Origin: Pseudogracilibacillus sp037072025
GTDB lineage: Bacteria > Bacillota > Bacilli > Bacillales > Amphibacillaceae
Assembly (NCBI RefSeq): GCF_037072025.1
Contig: NZ_JAXHDD010000007.1
Coordinates: 60,469 to 124,468 of the forward strand
Direction of reading: 5' to 3'
DNA: 64,000 nt
Position numbers and translations under genes: made by a program. The notes below the pieces were generated by a model. The model ran no database searches and had not been told where the DNA came from. It saw nothing but the letters and a program-made list of their open reading frames with translations. Shown here in pieces: positions 1-8,723 of this stretch; position 1 is the stretch's first letter, and each line of letters begins with the position of its first letter.

Positions 1-108
1 GCGGGCATCGGTTCACTGACGTTCACCGTGTTTCCTTTATCTCATTGCGAAGCACTCCAGTTTGTACGTTGCTGAACGGGCGCTTGCGCTTTTGTTCGTT
101 ATATGAGT

Positions 109-136
109 TTGATTAAATTAAAAAAATCCGTATAAT
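109..136 (+). promoter_or_regulatory. sigma-A-like promoter for the acyl-CoA synthetase gene
   Basis: TTGATT at 109-114 and a perfect TATAAT at 131-136 are separated by 16 bases, about 70 bases upstream of the GTG start at 205. Bases 1-108 hold no convincing gene. The match is by eye only. Confidence 0.5.
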
Positions 137-204
137 TATTAGGAAATAACATTAAATATATAAGACAGATAGAAAAGTAGAATAAATTTGGAGGGATTTA
201 ATCG

Positions 205-2172
205 GTGGATGAATCTGGTATTTTACAAGTCGTCAATAATAGTAAACTAATTTATCCGAATGAAGAGAAAGTACGGTCGACGTCGCTCGGAAGTAGTAAA
301 GCGTTTCAACAATTGCTGAAGGACTCACAGGAGGATCCTGTTACATTTTGGGACAATGTGGCACGAGAGCTTGAGTGGTATGAGCCTTGGGAGGAGACGA
401 TGCGCGGAGAGTTACCTGACTTTGAATTTTTTGTAGGGGGGATTAGTAACCCATCGATTAATTTACTGGATCGTCATATTAAAAATGGTGCTGGAAATAG
501 GACTGCGCTTATTTGGGAAAGTGAAAATGGCGACTCAAAGTTTTATACATACAATATGTTGCTTGCAGAAGTGAGTCGTTTTGCAAATTCCTTAAGATCA
601 CTTGGGGTAAAAAAGGGTGATGGTGTAGCGATTTATTTACCGAATTTAGCAGAAGCGTTTATCGCAGTGTTGTCGTGTTTTCGAATCGGGGCGGTTTATA
701 ATGCGATTTTTTCCGGTTTTTCAAAAAATGCGTTGAAAGATCGACTAGTAAATTTTGAACCGAAAGTGATTGTGACGACAGATGCGACACCAAGACGTGG
801 TAAAGTTGTTACACTAAAAGAAAAAGTGGATCAAGTCGTTGATGAGGTTGATTCGGTTGAAGCCGTTGTTGTTGTGGATCGATTCGGGACAGACCTAGAA
901 ATGAAAGAAGGTCGTGATTATTGGTGGCATGATCTCGTTGTGAAGGAAAGTATCATTTGTGAGCCGGAACGAGTGGAAGCTAATGATCCAGGGATCGTTT
1001 TTTACACGAGTGGAACAACAGGTAAACCTAAGGGCGTCGTTCATTCGGGGATGGCGTTTGTCATTCAAAATTATATATACGCAAAATATCATATGGATCA
1101 TCGTGATGATGATGTGTTCTGGTGTTCGGCAGATGTTGGTTGGTTGACGATGCATATTTGGGGAATTACCGGTTCGCTTGCAAATGGGGTTACGACGATT
1201 GTTTATGAAGGAGCGATCGATCACCCGTCAAAAGATCGGTTCTATCGAATTATTGAGAAATATCGTGTGAACAAGCTGTTTACAGCGCCTACTGCCCTTA
1301 GAATGCTTAAAAGTTTAGGTGATGAAATGCTTGAAAAATTCGATTTGTCCTGCTTGGATGTTATTTCACTCGTTGGCGAACCGTTTGATCCGGAAACGTG
1401 GAACTGGACGTATGAGGTGTTAGGAAAAGGAAAGCTATATTTAAATAATACGTGGGGACAGACGGAAACAGCAGGTTGTCCACTTGCCGGTGCGGCTTGG
1501 CTTACACCGATGAAGGCTGGGTCTGCAAGTATTCAATTTTTAGGTGCTGATGCGGCGGTGGTGGATGATAATGGGAACCCTGTTGCTCCAGGTGTATTAG
1601 GAAATTTAGTCATTCGAAAACCATTCCCAATGCTGTGCCGTACGTTATGGAAGGAGCCGGAACGTTTTTACAGTTCTTACTATAGCCAAGTAGATGGAAG
1701 TTATTTTACAAGTGACCTTGCATTAGTTGATGAGGATGGTCATTTCTGGGTTGTCGGTCGCTCAGATGACTCGTTTAATGTTGCTGGACACAGACTGAGC
1801 ACGATGGAAATGGAGAGTGCCGTTCTTGAAGTGCCAGGTGTTTCAGAAGTTGCGGTTATTGGGATCCCGGATGAAATCAAAGGGGAAGTGCCATTTATAT
1901 TTGTCCGATTAGCTGACGGATTTGACGATACGGAAGATTTGCAAGCCGCGGTTCGTAATAATATTGTAGAATATATCGGAAAAATTGCGCTTCCGAAAAC
2001 GGTACTTGTTGTTGATGAATTGCCGAAAACAGTTAGTGGCAAAATTATGCGCCGTCTGTTGAAAGAAGTTGCTACAACGGGTGAAGTTGCTGGAGATATT
2101 ACTGGGTTAGAGGATCCGCGTGCGGTAAAACATATTGAAGATGTGGTGAAAGAGCACAGGATTGTGAAGTAA
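205..2172 (+). CDS. acetyl/propionyl-CoA synthetase-like AMP-forming ligase
   Basis: A 655-residue adenylate-forming enzyme that would activate a short-chain carboxylic acid to its CoA thioester with ATP in the cytoplasm. Residues ~37-95 match the ACAS N-terminal domain. The AMP-binding P-loop-like motif YTSGTTGKPKG lies near 266-276. The C-terminal hinge motif GRSDDSFNVAGHR is near 517, and the catalytic-lysine motif SGKIMRR near 611. Length is typical of acetyl-CoA synthetases (~650). The GTG start follows GGAGGG at 190-195 with good spacing. It is monocistronic, with its own promoter and a terminator at 2321. Acetate, propionate or acetoacetate as substrate cannot be decided from motifs. 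Confidence 0.88.
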   Translation: MDESGILQVVNNSKLIYPNEEKVRSTSLGSSKAFQQLLKDSQEDPVTFWDNVARELEWYEPWEETMRGELPDFEFFVGGISNPSINLLDRHIKNGAGNRTALIWESENGDSKFYTYNMLLAEVSRFANSLRSLGVKKGDGVAIYLPNLAEAFIAVLSCFRIGAVYNAIFSGFSKNALKDRLVNFEPKVIVTTDATPRRGKVVTLKEKVDQVVDEVDSVEAVVVVDRFGTDLEMKEGRDYWWHDLVVKESIICEPERVEANDPGIVFYTSGTTGKPKGVVHSGMAFVIQNYIYAKYHMDHRDDDVFWCSADVGWLTMHIWGITGSLANGVTTIVYEGAIDHPSKDRFYRIIEKYRVNKLFTAPTALRMLKSLGDEMLEKFDLSCLDVISLVGEPFDPETWNWTYEVLGKGKLYLNNTWGQTETAGCPLAGAAWLTPMKAGSASIQFLGADAAVVDDNGNPVAPGVLGNLVIRKPFPMLCRTLWKEPERFYSSYYSQVDGSYFTSDLALVDEDGHFWVVGRSDDSFNVAGHRLSTMEMESAVLEVPGVSEVAVIGIPDEIKGEVPFIFVRLADGFDDTEDLQAAVRNNIVEYIGKIALPKTVLVVDELPKTVSGKIMRRLLKEVATTGEVAGDITGLEDPRAVKHIEDVVKEHRIVK

Positions 2173-2189
2173 AGCTTTTGAAATGATAG

Positions 2190-2296
2190 TTGCTCAAGTT
2201 GGGTTAGATTTGCTCAAATATAGGCACAAGTAATCGGTGAAGGTCGCTCAAGTCAGGGTCGGATTTGCTCAAGTTTAGGTGAAAGTTGCTCTAGTT
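2190..2296. repeat. degenerate ~21-bp tandem repeat, about six copies
   Basis: The core TTGCTCAAGTT recurs at about 2190, 2210, 2244 (TCGCTCAAGTC), 2265 and 2286 (TTGCTCTAGTT), with a weaker copy near 2223. The spacing is close to 21 bases. Between cores is a GGGT-GGAT-like spacer. It fills the gap after the ligase gene and ahead of the terminator. No reading frame runs through it. Confidence 0.75.
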
Positions 2297-2320
2297 TCAA
2301 TAATTGTCGTGTGAGTTTAC

Positions 2321-2352
2321 AAAGACTGCAAAATTTATTTTGCAGTCTTTTT
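2321..2352 (+). terminator. rho-independent terminator
   Basis: AAAGACTGCAAAAT and its complement TTTTGCAGTCTTT flank a short loop, followed by TTTTTCG. It lies after the ligase gene and the tandem repeats and before the ZorA-like gene. Confidence 0.85.
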
Positions 2353-2429
2353 CGTCTTTAAACATGATTTGTCCACTTTTCGAATAGGTATTAAGAAAGG
2401 ATCGTTTCGAAAAGTAGGAGGCGGAAATC

Positions 2430-4268
2430 ATGCTACAGGCGATGCTGGAATTATTTACAACAAGTGAAAAAGCAGAAGCAATGCTAGAAAGTCCAATTAT
2501 CGAACTTATTTTCATGGCGCTCTTTGGCCTTTTTATACTGACGCTAATCCTTCATTTGGCATTATTTTTTAAAATCCGTCACATTCGTAATTATGTAAAG
2601 CAAACGAATCGAATGGATATTGAACCACTTCATGCGATTCAACGAGAGTTTGATACTAGGCAAACGAAAGAGTCAATCAAACTTGAAACATTTATCCAAG
2701 AGAAGTTTTCGAGCTGGCGCATGTTCCAAATTCCAGTCATCAGTCTCATTAAATTGGTGCAGATGACGATTTCTGTGTTCATTTTACTTGGTGTACTTGG
2801 AACGTTTATTGGCTTGACGATTTCACTTGGTAGCATAAGTGCAAGCAGTGATCAACTGATTGAAAATGTTGCTGGGGTGCTATCAGGAATTGATGTTGCG
2901 TTTTATACGAGTATTGTCGGAATGGGTTTTTCCCTGATCATGACGGTTCTTGTTCGCGTGCTTAACACTGAATATCTCCTCACCGACCTTATGCTCATCG
3001 TCGAATCGCAGCTTGAAAGTCATGAACAGCACGGGATGAATCGGATGATCGAGGTGTCGGAGGACATTCATATAGCGATTCAAAGTCTTGAAAAAAATAA
3101 TCAGCAGTCATTAGATAGTCTTGTCGAAGCATTCGCAGGGTTTGCAAACTATACAGAAGATCTCCAAAAATCAGCGGAAGACTTAGGGAAATTTAATGAT
3201 GGCCTCTCCGATAATTTGAGAGACTTTCACGATCTTTTTGAGCAAATGCAGGTTGTCACAGATGGTTTTTCTGAAGGCACTGCACAGCTTAATCACAATT
3301 TTTCCTCTTTATTTTCCTATTTTCAAAAAGTGGACAGACAAAATGAACGAATGGCCGAAAGTTTTGAATATACGTATGAAAAAATTCAAGCTGTTTCTGA
3401 ATCTCAGATTAATAGCTTACAAGAATTTGATGAATCTGTTGTGGAGTTAAAAAAATTTACGACATCAATCTTGGATGCTCAGGCAGATGTTCGCAAATCG
3501 TTCGAAAATATTACGGATAGAACGAAAGCGTTGGTAGAAACGTTAGGTGCGCACAATAAAACATTGAAAGAGATATTTGGAGCGAATTTAACCGAAAGAT
3601 TAAGCGATATCTCGTCGTATATAGCAGATCTTAAATATGGTTTTGACCGGGTGGGAGATGCGATTGGCACGCTTCCTGAGGCGCTTCGAGTGATTAACGA
3701 GACGCAGAAAGAGCATCAGTATTTGCTTGGGGATCGGTTTCGTGAGTTAAAAGAGTTTAATCAGACGTTCAATCAACATTTGAAAAATCATGAATTAGAA
3801 GGGGTGAAACTGGAAAAACAGATGCGTGATGCTGCGGCGACGTTTGAACTTCTAGGGACAAAGAACAGTGGATTGCTGAATGAAATGAACCGGATGATAA
3901 CGGAGGCAAATCAGACGTTTTCCAAGCGTGACCAGCAGCTCGCAACTAACGTTGGAGGGCTTCAAGATACGTTTACGAATCATGCTGCAAATATAGAGAA
4001 TACACTCACACAAAAATTGGATACGATGATCCGCAACATCGATAATTCACTTTATTCGCTCAGTGATGGGATGAACAGGGAGTTGGTGGAAATGCGGCGT
4101 GTCTCAGAGGAAATTAGTCAAAATCATGCTCGGCTTATACAGCAGCTTTTACAAGAGTTAGGTCGGGAAATCCAAACGCTTAATCGGCAAATCTCAAGTT
4201 TCGGCCCGCGACCAAGTGCTCCAACTTCACCGACCCGTACAATAGGAATGAACCGCGATGAATTATAA
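2430..4268 (+). CDS. ZorA-like MotA/TolQ/ExbB proton-channel protein with long coiled-coil tail
   Basis: A 612-residue membrane protein. Hydrophobic segments are at ~26-48, ~110-133 and ~152-176, and the region around segments 2-3 has the small-residue pattern of the MotA/TolQ/ExbB family. Residues ~190-600 form a very long, polar, mostly helical tail rich in heptad-like repeats, as in ZorA of Zorya antiphage systems, where a proton-driven AB motor senses phage infection. AGGAGG precedes the ATG. The last 11 bases overlap the next gene, an OmpA/MotB-like partner, so the two are co-translated. No ZorC, ZorD or ZorE gene follows, so function is inferred; a house-keeping ExbB-like motor is the alternative. 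Confidence 0.8.
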   Translation: MLQAMLELFTTSEKAEAMLESPIIELIFMALFGLFILTLILHLALFFKIRHIRNYVKQTNRMDIEPLHAIQREFDTRQTKESIKLETFIQEKFSSWRMFQIPVISLIKLVQMTISVFILLGVLGTFIGLTISLGSISASSDQLIENVAGVLSGIDVAFYTSIVGMGFSLIMTVLVRVLNTEYLLTDLMLIVESQLESHEQHGMNRMIEVSEDIHIAIQSLEKNNQQSLDSLVEAFAGFANYTEDLQKSAEDLGKFNDGLSDNLRDFHDLFEQMQVVTDGFSEGTAQLNHNFSSLFSYFQKVDRQNERMAESFEYTYEKIQAVSESQINSLQEFDESVVELKKFTTSILDAQADVRKSFENITDRTKALVETLGAHNKTLKEIFGANLTERLSDISSYIADLKYGFDRVGDAIGTLPEALRVINETQKEHQYLLGDRFRELKEFNQTFNQHLKNHELEGVKLEKQMRDAAATFELLGTKNSGLLNEMNRMITEANQTFSKRDQQLATNVGGLQDTFTNHAANIENTLTQKLDTMIRNIDNSLYSLSDGMNRELVEMRRVSEEISQNHARLIQQLLQELGREIQTLNRQISSFGPRPSAPTSPTRTIGMNRDEL

Positions 4269-4950
4269 ATATCAAAAACTGTTCAAACAGGAGGAAGAAG
4301 AGGGGCGTTTTTGGCCGTCATTTACCGATTTACTGACAACGATATTACTTTGTTTCATGCTCATTTTTATCATTATGATGGTGATCAAATCGCTCCAAAT
4401 CGAAGAAATGAAAAAGACACTTGATCAAATTATGGGTGTGCGTGCCGAACTAGTTGAACAACTTAGTGACGAATTCAGTGACTCTGCTTACGGTATTAAG
4501 GTGGATGAAAAAACGGGTGCGATCATTTTTAATACAGAAATATTATTTGCGTATGATGATGCTGAATTAAAGACGGAATCGTTCGCCTTTTTGGATGAAT
4601 TTGTACCAAGGTATTTGGATGTTTTACTTGAAAGTGGGTATGAAGATTATGTCGCTGAAATTATTATTGAAGGGCATACCGATCGTGATGGGGATTATTT
4701 GTACAATCTCGACCTCGCACAAAATCGGGCATACAGTGTTGCTTCATACGTAATGAGTGACGATTTTCCGTATAAACATATTCAGGAGGAACTAGAGGCG
4801 AAGCTAACGGTAAATAGTAAATCTTACAGTGATTTCAGAACAGATGAAGCGGGAAATTACAGCGCGAAAGAATCACGTCGAGTGGAATTTAAATTTCGGT
4901 TAAAAGATGAGGAGATTTTGAATAAGACACGGGAGTTGTTGGGAGAGTGA
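4258..4950 (+). CDS. ZorB-like OmpA/MotB-family protein
   Basis: A 230-residue partner of the preceding channel. A short cytoplasmic start is followed by one membrane helix (~22-45) beginning FWPSFTDLLTT. The Asp sits where MotB and ZorB carry the proton-accepting aspartate. Residues ~95-225 form an OmpA-like peptidoglycan-binding domain with IIIEGHTDRDG near 139 and the NLDLAQNRA helix near 156, plus SRRVEFKF at the end. In the family, the B subunit anchors the motor to the cell wall. Start overlaps the upstream stop by 11 bases. Confidence 0.85.
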   Translation: MNYKYQKLFKQEEEEGRFWPSFTDLLTTILLCFMLIFIIMMVIKSLQIEEMKKTLDQIMGVRAELVEQLSDEFSDSAYGIKVDEKTGAIIFNTEILFAYDDAELKTESFAFLDEFVPRYLDVLLESGYEDYVAEIIIEGHTDRDGDYLYNLDLAQNRAYSVASYVMSDDFPYKHIQEELEAKLTVNSKSYSDFRTDEAGNYSAKESRRVEFKFRLKDEEILNKTRELLGE

Positions 4951-5005
4951 AAACGAATATTCAAAATTTTGGTTGAATATGGTATATTAAGGTGAGTATT
5001 TAAGA

Positions 5006-5027
5006 GGGCTGTCTAACAGTCCTTTTT
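5006..5027 (+). terminator. probable terminator of the zorAB-like operon
   Basis: GGGCTGT and ACAGTCC pair around a three-base loop, with one G-T wobble, followed by TTTTT. It sits 55 bases after the OmpA-like gene. Confidence 0.6.
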
Positions 5028-5059
5028 GTAGTTAAAATAAAAGATAAACTATTATTAGA

Positions 5060-5319
5060 ATAACTTGCTTTTTTAATCGTCTTTGTAACTCCAACAAGAA
5101 TAGGCAATACGGGTAGTTTAGTTGGGGATTATATTACATTTTTTCTAACGGGAGCAGGTATCATTCTGTCTATTATTGGGATCTTGAAGAAAACAGAAAA
5201 AATGTCATCCCGATTATTTCATTAATTCTTGTTCATTAATTCTTTCCTCATCTTTCTTTCTGTTTTGGATTATTGTGATGGTCTTATTGTTTTCCGGACA
5301 AATGAAATTTGCGCCGTGA
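5060..5319 (+). pseudogene. decayed small membrane protein
   Basis: Translation gives protein-like hydrophobic stretches (for example VGDYITFFLTGAGI followed by SIIGILKK). The frame then shifts and stops before ending in a second hydrophobic run with VMVLLFSGQMKFAP. No clean start is visible. I do not recognise the family. The density of lesions suggests an old two-helix membrane protein gene. Confidence 0.45.
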
Positions 5320-5379
5320 AAAAATAGCTTCTTTCATATTACGTTTTATAATACGGATCTTTAAATGATTATAAAGGGG

Positions 5380-5657
5380 ATGGTTTTTACTGTTCAAAGA
5401 TGCAAAAATTCCACGACACAATTCCGTTGAAAAAAATCTATAAATCATTGTGGTGAAAATATAAACCGATTCATTGTGATAATTGCGATGAGACACATAA
5501 AATAACAGTTACTGGTTGGATCATATTTACACTTTTAACAATTGTACCTATGTTGTTATTTGAAAATTTCTTCTCTCCTTTTGATTAGCTTTTACAAACC
5601 CTTATTTTCAGTTTAATTATCTTGTTTACTGGTTCTTTTTTCGTTCCTTTTTGGTAA
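5380..5657 (+). pseudogene. decayed zinc-ribbon/two-TM protein (TIGR04104-like)
   Basis: From about 5400 one frame reads HDTIPLKKIYKSLW, stop, KYKPIHCDNCDETHKI, then a hydrophobic segment, a second stop, and another hydrophobic segment ending FFVPFW. The CxxC plus two trailing helices matches the small cysteine-rich membrane proteins known as TIGR04104 in Bacillaceae. The first CxxC would lie around 5395-5415, where a frameshift is needed (QRCKN versus the main frame). It has two in-frame stops plus one frameshift, so it is dead. Confidence 0.5.
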
Positions 5658-5767
5658 CGTATAAATAATCATAATTATTAAATTTTATTTAAAAATCGTT
5701 GTTTTCCTTTACATTGAAAATGACTATGTTAAAATTGCACCTATCAGAAATAAGAGGAGGAAGAATT

Positions 5768-6502
5768 TTGAGAAAAACATGGATGATTATGTTAACTTTT
5801 ACATTTACTATCCTCGTACTTGCTGCGTGTGGTAACGGGGATAAATCAGATAAAGGTTCTGAAGGTGAGAAAGAAGCTAGTTTAGAACTCCCTGAACCAG
5901 ATTTAGAAGGAATTCCGGATATTGTTGCTGAAATAAATGGGGATGAAATTACGAAAGAAGAGTTTGAATCAATGTATCAACAACAATTTCAGCAAGCTGC
6001 ATTGCAATCACAACTTTCCGGACAAGAAGTCGATCAAGATCAATTAAAAGAACAGACAGCAGAAGGTATGGTTAATCAGCGAATACTGACGCAAGAGGCA
6101 AACAACCGTATTTCTGAAGTTTTAGAAGAAGATGTAAACAATACAATGGATGAGGTTGTTAAACAAAACGGTATGGAAACGAAAGAGGAGCTTCTCGCTG
6201 CGCTTAAAGATCAAGGAATGGAAGAAAAAGAAGTGATGGAATTGATTGAAACACAAGTAAAAATAGAGCAGCTCATTGCGGAAGAATCAGGAGATATAGA
6301 GCCAACGGATGAAGAAGTGAAAAAAGCTTATGAAAACATGAAAGCCCAACAAGAGGAGATGGGCAGTGAAGAGGAATTTCCTGCTTTTGATGAAATTGAA
6401 TCGGACTTAAAACAACAAGTAAAGCAGCAAAAAGAAATGGAAGTAACCGAAACACTTGTTGAAAAACTTAAAAAAGATGCAGATGTAACCATTTATTTAT
6501 AA
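5768..6502 (+). CDS. SurA-N-like lipoprotein (PrsA/SurA chaperone-type)
   Basis: The TTG at 5768 is chosen because AGGAGGAAG lies just upstream and it starts a proper lipoprotein signal: basic MRKTW, a hydrophobic core, and lipobox LAAC with Cys at about residue 21. The mature 220 residues are very acidic and helical and match the SurA/PrsA N-terminal chaperone domain, including VAEINGDEITKEEFESMYQ near 55. No parvulin PPIase domain is present, as in other short Bacillus members. It likely sits on the outer face of the membrane and helps exported proteins fold. An upstream extension to 5699 lacks a ribosome site. Confidence 0.8.
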   Translation: MRKTWMIMLTFTFTILVLAACGNGDKSDKGSEGEKEASLELPEPDLEGIPDIVAEINGDEITKEEFESMYQQQFQQAALQSQLSGQEVDQDQLKEQTAEGMVNQRILTQEANNRISEVLEEDVNNTMDEVVKQNGMETKEELLAALKDQGMEEKEVMELIETQVKIEQLIAEESGDIEPTDEEVKKAYENMKAQQEEMGSEEEFPAFDEIESDLKQQVKQQKEMEVTETLVEKLKKDADVTIYL

Positions 6503-6511
6503 TAGAAAAAC

Positions 6512-6560
6512 TGCCCCCAGGAAGTTAGAGTGAAAAATCTAACTTTCGGGGTGTTTTTTT
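6512..6560 (+). terminator. rho-independent terminator
   Basis: CCCC plus GGAAGTTAGA pairs with TCTAACTTTC plus GGGG (one mismatch or bulge), followed by GTGTTTTTTT. It terminates the SurA-N-like gene. Confidence 0.85.
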
Positions 6561-6746
6561 ATTCAGTCCCTGTTCCTTGATTAGATAGCAGAGTTTTATT
6601 TAATTTTATGAATCTCGTAAGGAAGAGGATTGATTAAGTTTTAGGTAAGGTTGTGAAACACTTTATTTCTCATCTTTATATAGAAGCTAAGGTCTGTTAT
6701 AATTGAACATTAAAGGAATAATTTTCTGTCAAGAGGGTTGGTTAGT

Positions 6747-6794
6747 ATGAAGTATGTAGTTAAGATGACTGGTGCAACTGATTCTAACACATGA
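6747..6794 (+). CDS. possible 15-residue leader peptide
   Basis: An ATG with GAGGG upstream opens a 15-codon frame (MKYVVKMTGATDSNT) ending in TGA within the ribosome site of the next small gene. It could be a leader or a chance frame. A TATAAT lies at 6698-6703, but no clear -35 was found. Confidence 0.25.
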   Translation: MKYVVKMTGATDSNT

Positions 6795-6806
6795 GGGGTG
6801 ATGAAA

Positions 6807-6986
6807 ATGTCGAATATGAAATATTCACTAATTATCGGGTTGTTGGCGTTTGCTGTAACATTTATAGTGACCTTACTTCTTCAATCACCACAGCCGTTTT
6901 GGGCAAGTTTTGTAATCGCTTTTTTACTATTTGAAATTAGTTATTTCTTTTTCTTTCAGAAAGAAAAACGGAAGTATAAACTTTGA
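6807..6986 (+). CDS. small two-helix membrane protein
   Basis: About 59 residues with two hydrophobic segments separated by a short polar stretch (SPQPFW), ending in a basic tail KEKRKYKL. The ATG at 6807 has GAGGGG eight bases upstream; starts at 6798 and 6801 are too close to that site. No family recognised. Confidence 0.55.
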   Translation: MSNMKYSLIIGLLAFAVTFIVTLLLQSPQPFWASFVIAFLLFEISYFFFFQKEKRKYKL

Positions 6987-7016
6987 ATGAGAAAAATGGT
7001 AAGAAAGGGGATCACA

Positions 7017-7269
7017 GTGAAGATTTTATATCTTTTCTGTTAGTTTCATAGCCTTATTTTTCCTATTGCAAGTTTTATACGGAATTGTACTTACTGTTAC
7101 CTACACTCCAACTATCGTAGAAGCATGGAAGATAGGAGGAAGTTCATCTAGTCAAGTGATTATCAAAAATAATTCCTAAAGTACAAATGTACTTAATGTA
7201 CTTCTTGCATTACTATCTGGAATAATTGCTTTCTTGATTGCCGAGAAGTTGAAAGTACCGGAACAATGA
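7017..7269 (+). pseudogene. broken small membrane protein
   Basis: A GTG with a good GGGG site opens MKILYLF and then stops. A frame slipped by one base reads a hydrophobic helix (SFIALFFLLQVLYGIVL), a loop, an in-frame TAA, and a second helix ending AEKLKVPEQ. One indel and one nonsense codon separate the parts. Family unknown. Confidence 0.5.
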
Positions 7270-7634
7270 AACATAAGATATGGATATCATTATGTTTTGC
7301 ACTATTATTTTAAGCGCACCAGATAACGTTTCATTTCCACGGGGAAAGCGAAAATCGGTATGTTGAATTTGTTGTTGATGTGTTTGGAGATGATTCCAAG
7401 TCTAATGATCTTGCAATACGTTAGGTGGGGGAAGAGGCGCCACCTGGTGAAATTCATTATAATATAAAAAGCAGATCAAGTAAGTTCTATGGAAAAGTTT
7501 CTCTAGACGAGGGAGTTCTGAGAACATCAGGCAGTAGTTGTTCGGGATGTACGGTTAATAAAAAAGAGGAAGAAATCAATGTGATAATTGAATGGAATGA
7601 TAAGATGGAAACCCTGATATTGAAGAATAAATAA
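7266..7634 (+). pseudogene. broken small secreted protein
   Basis: The start overlaps the previous stop (CAATGA). MKHKIWISLCFALLF looks like a signal peptide, then stops. After a frameshift the frame ESENRYVEFVVDVFGDD runs to a TAG at 7422-7424 and continues in the same frame through GEEAPPGEIHYNIKS to 7634, with a CSGC motif near the end. Family unknown. Confidence 0.5.
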
Positions 7635-7652
7635 TAGAAAAGAGGACATTTG

Positions 7653-7865
7653 ATGAACAACAATGAAACTCCAGAGAGCCGAAGAGAAAGATTAAGGCAA
7701 GAGGAATTAAAGAATAATCCAACGGCAAATGTAGGCGATGCTTTTAACAGAGCAAATAGTGGCGGACTAGTCGATTTAGTCGGAAGTTTGGGGTGGCGAG
7801 GTACTGGAGTACTCATTCTTGTTCTAATTGTTGGATTCATCATTTTTAGTGTCTTCTATCGGTGA
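7653..7865 (+). CDS. DUF6366-like small membrane protein
   Basis: 70 residues. An arginine-rich start (ETPESRRERLRQEELKNNP) leads to DAFNRANSGGLVDLVGS, a GLGWRGTG-like turn, and one C-terminal transmembrane helix. The pattern fits the small Bacillus family DUF6366 as I remember it. ATG 7653 follows AGAGGA; the TTG one codon earlier is less likely. Function is unknown. Confidence 0.65.
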   Translation: MNNNETPESRRERLRQEELKNNPTANVGDAFNRANSGGLVDLVGSLGWRGTGVLILVLIVGFIIFSVFYR

Positions 7866-8657
7866 CAAAAGAGGGAATGCATCAAGATTATGAGATTGTT
7901 TATGTTGTGACAGAAGCAACCTTTTTTATAAAAGACAAAACATGATTAATACATTTGGAGACTTGTTCATGATGCAAGAACCTAAAAAACGACGACCTTA
8001 GTCTGCAAATGGATGATTTCGAGATGTCATTTGGTTTTCTCATGATCTTTATGGATGGAAATCGTATCGATCATCTTCTTGTAAAAAAAGGAGTATCGCT
8101 TAAAGAAAATGAGATACACTTGCCACTTTACTTGATAATGATGCTGTTTTCCCGTAACTCTAACTCTCCCTTCGACTTGAATGAACTGCCTGAAAACCAG
8201 ATATAATAGTTATACAAATGGATTTTGGTGGTGTTTACAAAACGTTGCTAAGTGAATGTAGCGAGATGAAGTTCTATATACAAAACATGTATGCGAATTT
8301 ACAGCTAGAAAACTATTTGATAAAATGGTGCCCTGGCGGATTGACATAAAGTATAATTTTCACGTTTCTAAAAGGAAGTTTGGGAAATACTTAAGCGGAT
8401 ACCTTCCACAATTTTATTCGGAAATGCTTGAAAAATCTTATTCCGAAGCTGACTATAAAAATATTCCCTTCTTGTGAATTGTTTCGGAATCTTGCTTAAG
8501 ATGTAGCGGAGCATTTTACCTTCAATTATCCTCTTCAAAATGATCAAAATATGACAATGTACTCGAAGCGGATAAGAGAGTTGCCGCTTGATACAAAAGA
8601 AATAACTAGAAATGAATAATGTAATAACACTGAATCCAAATAACAATCAAGGATATA
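7866..8657. pseudogene. decayed coding DNA, family not recognised
   Basis: No intact gene. Short plus-strand frames look protein-like, including 8009-8206 (MDDFEMSFGFLMIF...), the 8230-8340 stretch (SECSEMKFYIQNMYANLQLEN) and 8390-8475 (YLPQFYSEMLEKSYSEAD), separated by stops and frame changes. This looks like one or two dead genes rather than regulatory DNA. Confidence 0.35.
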
Positions 8658-8723
8658 TTGAATACAATTATAAAGTTTAAAAAAGTTATAAATAGTAAAG
8701 TAGTTAGCAGAAAGGGAGTTTTT

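Noticed and set aside
895..1224. Minus-strand 109-residue ORF inside the ligase gene
   Set aside because: It is a shadow of a well-supported gene on the other strand, with no ribosome site or recognisable protein.
2190..2296. Tandem repeats as a CRISPR array
   Set aside because: Units are ~21 bases, degenerate, and lack constant repeats with unique spacers; no cas genes are near.
2430..4950. A complete Zorya system
   Set aside because: Only the A and B type genes are present; no ZorC, ZorD or ZorE candidate is in the following 3 kb.
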